Positions 4,641 to 6,126 of a DNA stretch of 6,126 nt are shown here, one piece after another. Below the pieces are notes generated by a model that saw only the letters and a list, made by a program, of their open reading frames with translations, did not search any database and was not told the DNA's origin. How positions within the stretch are numbered: the stretch's first letter is position 1; the number at the start of each line of letters is the position of its first letter. The position numbers and the translations under genes were made by a program. Source of the DNA: Desulfobacca acetoxidans (GTDB lineage: Bacteria > Desulfobacterota > Desulfobaccia > Desulfobaccales > 0-14-0-80-60-11); contig DYJG01000167.1 in the NCBI GenBank assembly GCA_020723225.1, positions 1 through 6,126 of the forward strand, written 5' to 3'.

Positions 4641-6126
4641 ATGGATTTCCAAGCATTGCTGCGAAAATATCAGGCCTTGCTCGCCGAAAACCAGGCTTTA
4701 AAAGAAGAAAACCTGGCCTTGAAGGCCAGGCTGGGGCTGGCCATCCCCCTGGAAAGCCGGCCTACTCAGGAAGGGGTGCAGCAGGATTCCTCCTCATCAA
4801 CATCAGCGCCGTCCTTCTCCCTCAAATCTGCGGCGAATCCCACGGAAAAGATCCGGCTTTTCATGTCCCTGTTCAAGGGGCGGGAGGATGTGTATGCGAA
4901 AAGATGGGAGGGTGGCAAAGGCAAATCCGGATACGCGCCTGTCTGCCTGAATGAATGGAAACCGGGTCTTTGCGTCAAACCCAAACTCAAGTGCGCGGTC
5001 TGTGAACTTAGGTTATACGCCCCACTGAATGAGAAAGTCATCGAAGACCATCTGCGAGGCAACTTCGTTGCCGGCGTCTATCCTTTGCGCCAGGATGAAA
5101 AATGCCTCTTTCTGGCCATGGACTTTGATAAAGACGGCTGGCAGCAGGACGTATCCACTATCCGAGATGTTTGCACGGCCTTTGCGGTGCCGGTGGCGAT
5201 TGAGCGTTCCCGCTCCGGCGATGGCGCCCACGCCTGGTTCTTCTTTACAGAGCCGGTGGCTGCGGCTCTGGCCCGAAAATTCGGTTCCGCGTTGCTTACC
5301 CGGGCCATGAGCCGGCGGCATCAAATCAAGTTCAAATCCTACGACCGGTTTTTCCCCAATCAGGACACGATGCATAAGGGCGGATTCGGCAATCTGATCG
5401 CCCTGCCTTTGCAGAAGGCGGCGCGCCAAAAGGGCAACAGCGTTTTTATCGACGAGCGTTTTCATCCCTATGAAGACCAGTGGGGGTTCCTGTCGCAAAT
5501 CAGGAAACTTTCCGAAGACGAAATCAGCGCCCTGATTCCGCAACTCTGTCACGGAAGCGAACTCGGAGAGTTGAAACAAGACGATGAAGACACCGCCACA
5601 CCCTGGGAGACAACGAGCCGGCGCAAACTCTCGCGGCATGATTTTCCGGAGGTAATGCAGGTGGTCAAAGCCGGTATGCTCTATCTTGGCAAATCCGGCG
5701 TTTCCCCGAGGGCACTGAACTCATTGAAGAGGCTCGCAGCATTCAAGAATCCCGAGTTTTACCGGGCCCAGGCCATGCGCCTGTCCACTTATGGAAAACC
5801 GCGCATCATCTCCTGCGCCGGGGAAACGGCAGAGTACCTATGCCTGCCGCGGGGGTCTGAAACGGATGTCGCGACTCTGCTGGCGGATGCCGGCGTTGAG
5901 GTCGCATGGTCCGACAAGACCAATCCGGGAAGACACATCGAGGTTGCCTTCACTGGTGTGTTGCGGGAGGATCAGGAGCTTGCCGCGAGGGCCATGCTCA
6001 AGCATGATTGCGGGGTCCTGGCCGCGGCCACGGCCTTCGGGAAAACGGTCATCGCCGCCAGGATGATTGCCGGACGCAAGACCAACACGCTCATACTGAC
6101 ACACCGGCAACAGCTTCTTTCACAAT
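4641..6126 (+). CDS. TOTE conflict-system primase fused to SF2 helicase (3' partial)
   Basis: The frame stays open from ATG 4641 to the window end, giving 495 complete codons. Domains in order are as follows. Residues 4-31 form a Leu/Glu/Asn-rich coiled coil, followed by a Ser-rich linker (49-63). A putative metal-binding cluster comprises C102, C111, C118 and C121. The archaeo-eukaryotic primase domain has catalytic D161-F-D163 (in LAMDFDKDGW), the second-motif His197 (GAHAWFF), Asp235 (SYDRFFPNQD) and the signature GGFGNLIALPLQ (247-258). A linker domain follows (about 335-435, GVSPRALNSLKRLAAFKNPE). The superfamily 2 helicase begins with LREDQ (441-445), Walker A ATAFGKT (463-469) and motif Ia LILTHR (484-489). 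I recognise this layout as the AEP-TOTE family, proposed from comparative genomics to act in biological conflict, plausibly sensing or priming on foreign nucleic acid; that role is family-level inference. The remaining helicase motifs and any nuclease domain lie outside. All visible catalytic residues are intact, unlike the decayed pair upstream. The start lacks a Shine-Dalgarno sequence; TTG 4623 in the same frame is an alternative. Confidence 0.87.
   Translation, partial: MDFQALLRKYQALLAENQALKEENLALKARLGLAIPLESRPTQEGVQQDSSSSTSAPSFSLKSAANPTEKIRLFMSLFKGREDVYAKRWEGGKGKSGYAPVCLNEWKPGLCVKPKLKCAVCELRLYAPLNEKVIEDHLRGNFVAGVYPLRQDEKCLFLAMDFDKDGWQQDVSTIRDVCTAFAVPVAIERSRSGDGAHAWFFFTEPVAAALARKFGSALLTRAMSRRHQIKFKSYDRFFPNQDTMHKGGFGNLIALPLQKAARQKGNSVFIDERFHPYEDQWGFLSQIRKLSEDEISALIPQLCHGSELGELKQDDEDTATPWETTSRRKLSRHDFPEVMQVVKAGMLYLGKSGVSPRALNSLKRLAAFKNPEFYRAQAMRLSTYGKPRIISCAGETAEYLCLPRGSETDVATLLADAGVEVAWSDKTNPGRHIEVAFTGVLREDQELAARAMLKHDCGVLAAATAFGKTVIAARMIAGRKTNTLILTHRQQLLSQ
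4712..4730. repeat. 19-bp perfect palindrome inside the TOTE gene start
   Basis: CCTGGCCTT (4712-4720) and AAGGCCAGG (4722-4730) are exact reverse complements around G4721. They fall in codons 24-30, inside the coiled coil, about 75 bases after the start codon. The repeat could fold in mRNA or bind a regulator, but low-complexity Leu/Ala/Lys/Glu coding could also produce it. Confidence 0.45.

Noticed and set aside
5013..5639. 208-codon open frame on the minus strand opposite the TOTE gene
   Set aside because: It lies wholly opposite the primase domain, whose frame has clear catalytic motifs; the minus translation shows no recognisable family and is a by-product of GC-rich codon use.

Overview
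The window looks like bacterial chromosome of moderately high G+C. It is most likely from an anaerobic respirer of the Desulfobacterota type. That guess rests on gene content only (a TtrA-like molybdenum oxidoreductase, an FmdE-family protein and a MoeA-like protein in a row), so the taxon is an inference. Two unlike regions meet near position 3870.

Positions 1-3724 are an ordinary, well-preserved molybdoenzyme locus on the + strand. It starts with the C-terminal two thirds or so of a molybdopterin oxidoreductase of the tetrathionate/arsenate reductase branch. Next comes an FmdE-family protein with a C-terminal zinc-ribbon-like CxxC/CxxC pair. Last is a MoeA-like molybdopterin-binding protein with a cysteine-rich tail. 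The likely logic is one respiratory enzyme plus proteins that handle its cofactor. Between the first two genes lie two overlapping inverted repeats that cannot both fold in one RNA: a GC-rich hairpin at 1899-1915 and a nearly perfect 31-bp palindrome at 1904-1934.

Positions 3725-4529 are a graveyard. Directly behind the MoeA-like gene is a fragment of about 40 codons of moaA (molybdenum cofactor biosynthesis radical SAM enzyme), with both ends missing. An AT-rich junction follows. Then comes a decayed nucleotidyltransferase/HEPN toxin-antitoxin pair of the MntA/HepT kind. The nucleotidyltransferase has an in-frame TAG and appears to have lost an expected acidic residue. The HEPN partner keeps its RX4HXY motif but has lost most of its N-terminal half and carries a TGA.

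Positions 4641-6126 hold the most interesting gene, a long open frame that runs off the window. It encodes an archaeo-eukaryotic-type primase of the TOTE conflict-system family fused to the beginning of a superfamily 2 helicase. The visible 495 residues carry an N-terminal coiled coil, a four-cysteine cluster, a DxD primase catalytic pair, a family-signature GGFGNLIALPLQ segment and a helicase Walker A motif.

Overall this reads as the edge of a defence or accessory island that replaced or cut into the end of a molybdenum-enzyme operon, destroying moaA. The rest of the TOTE system should lie beyond position 6126.
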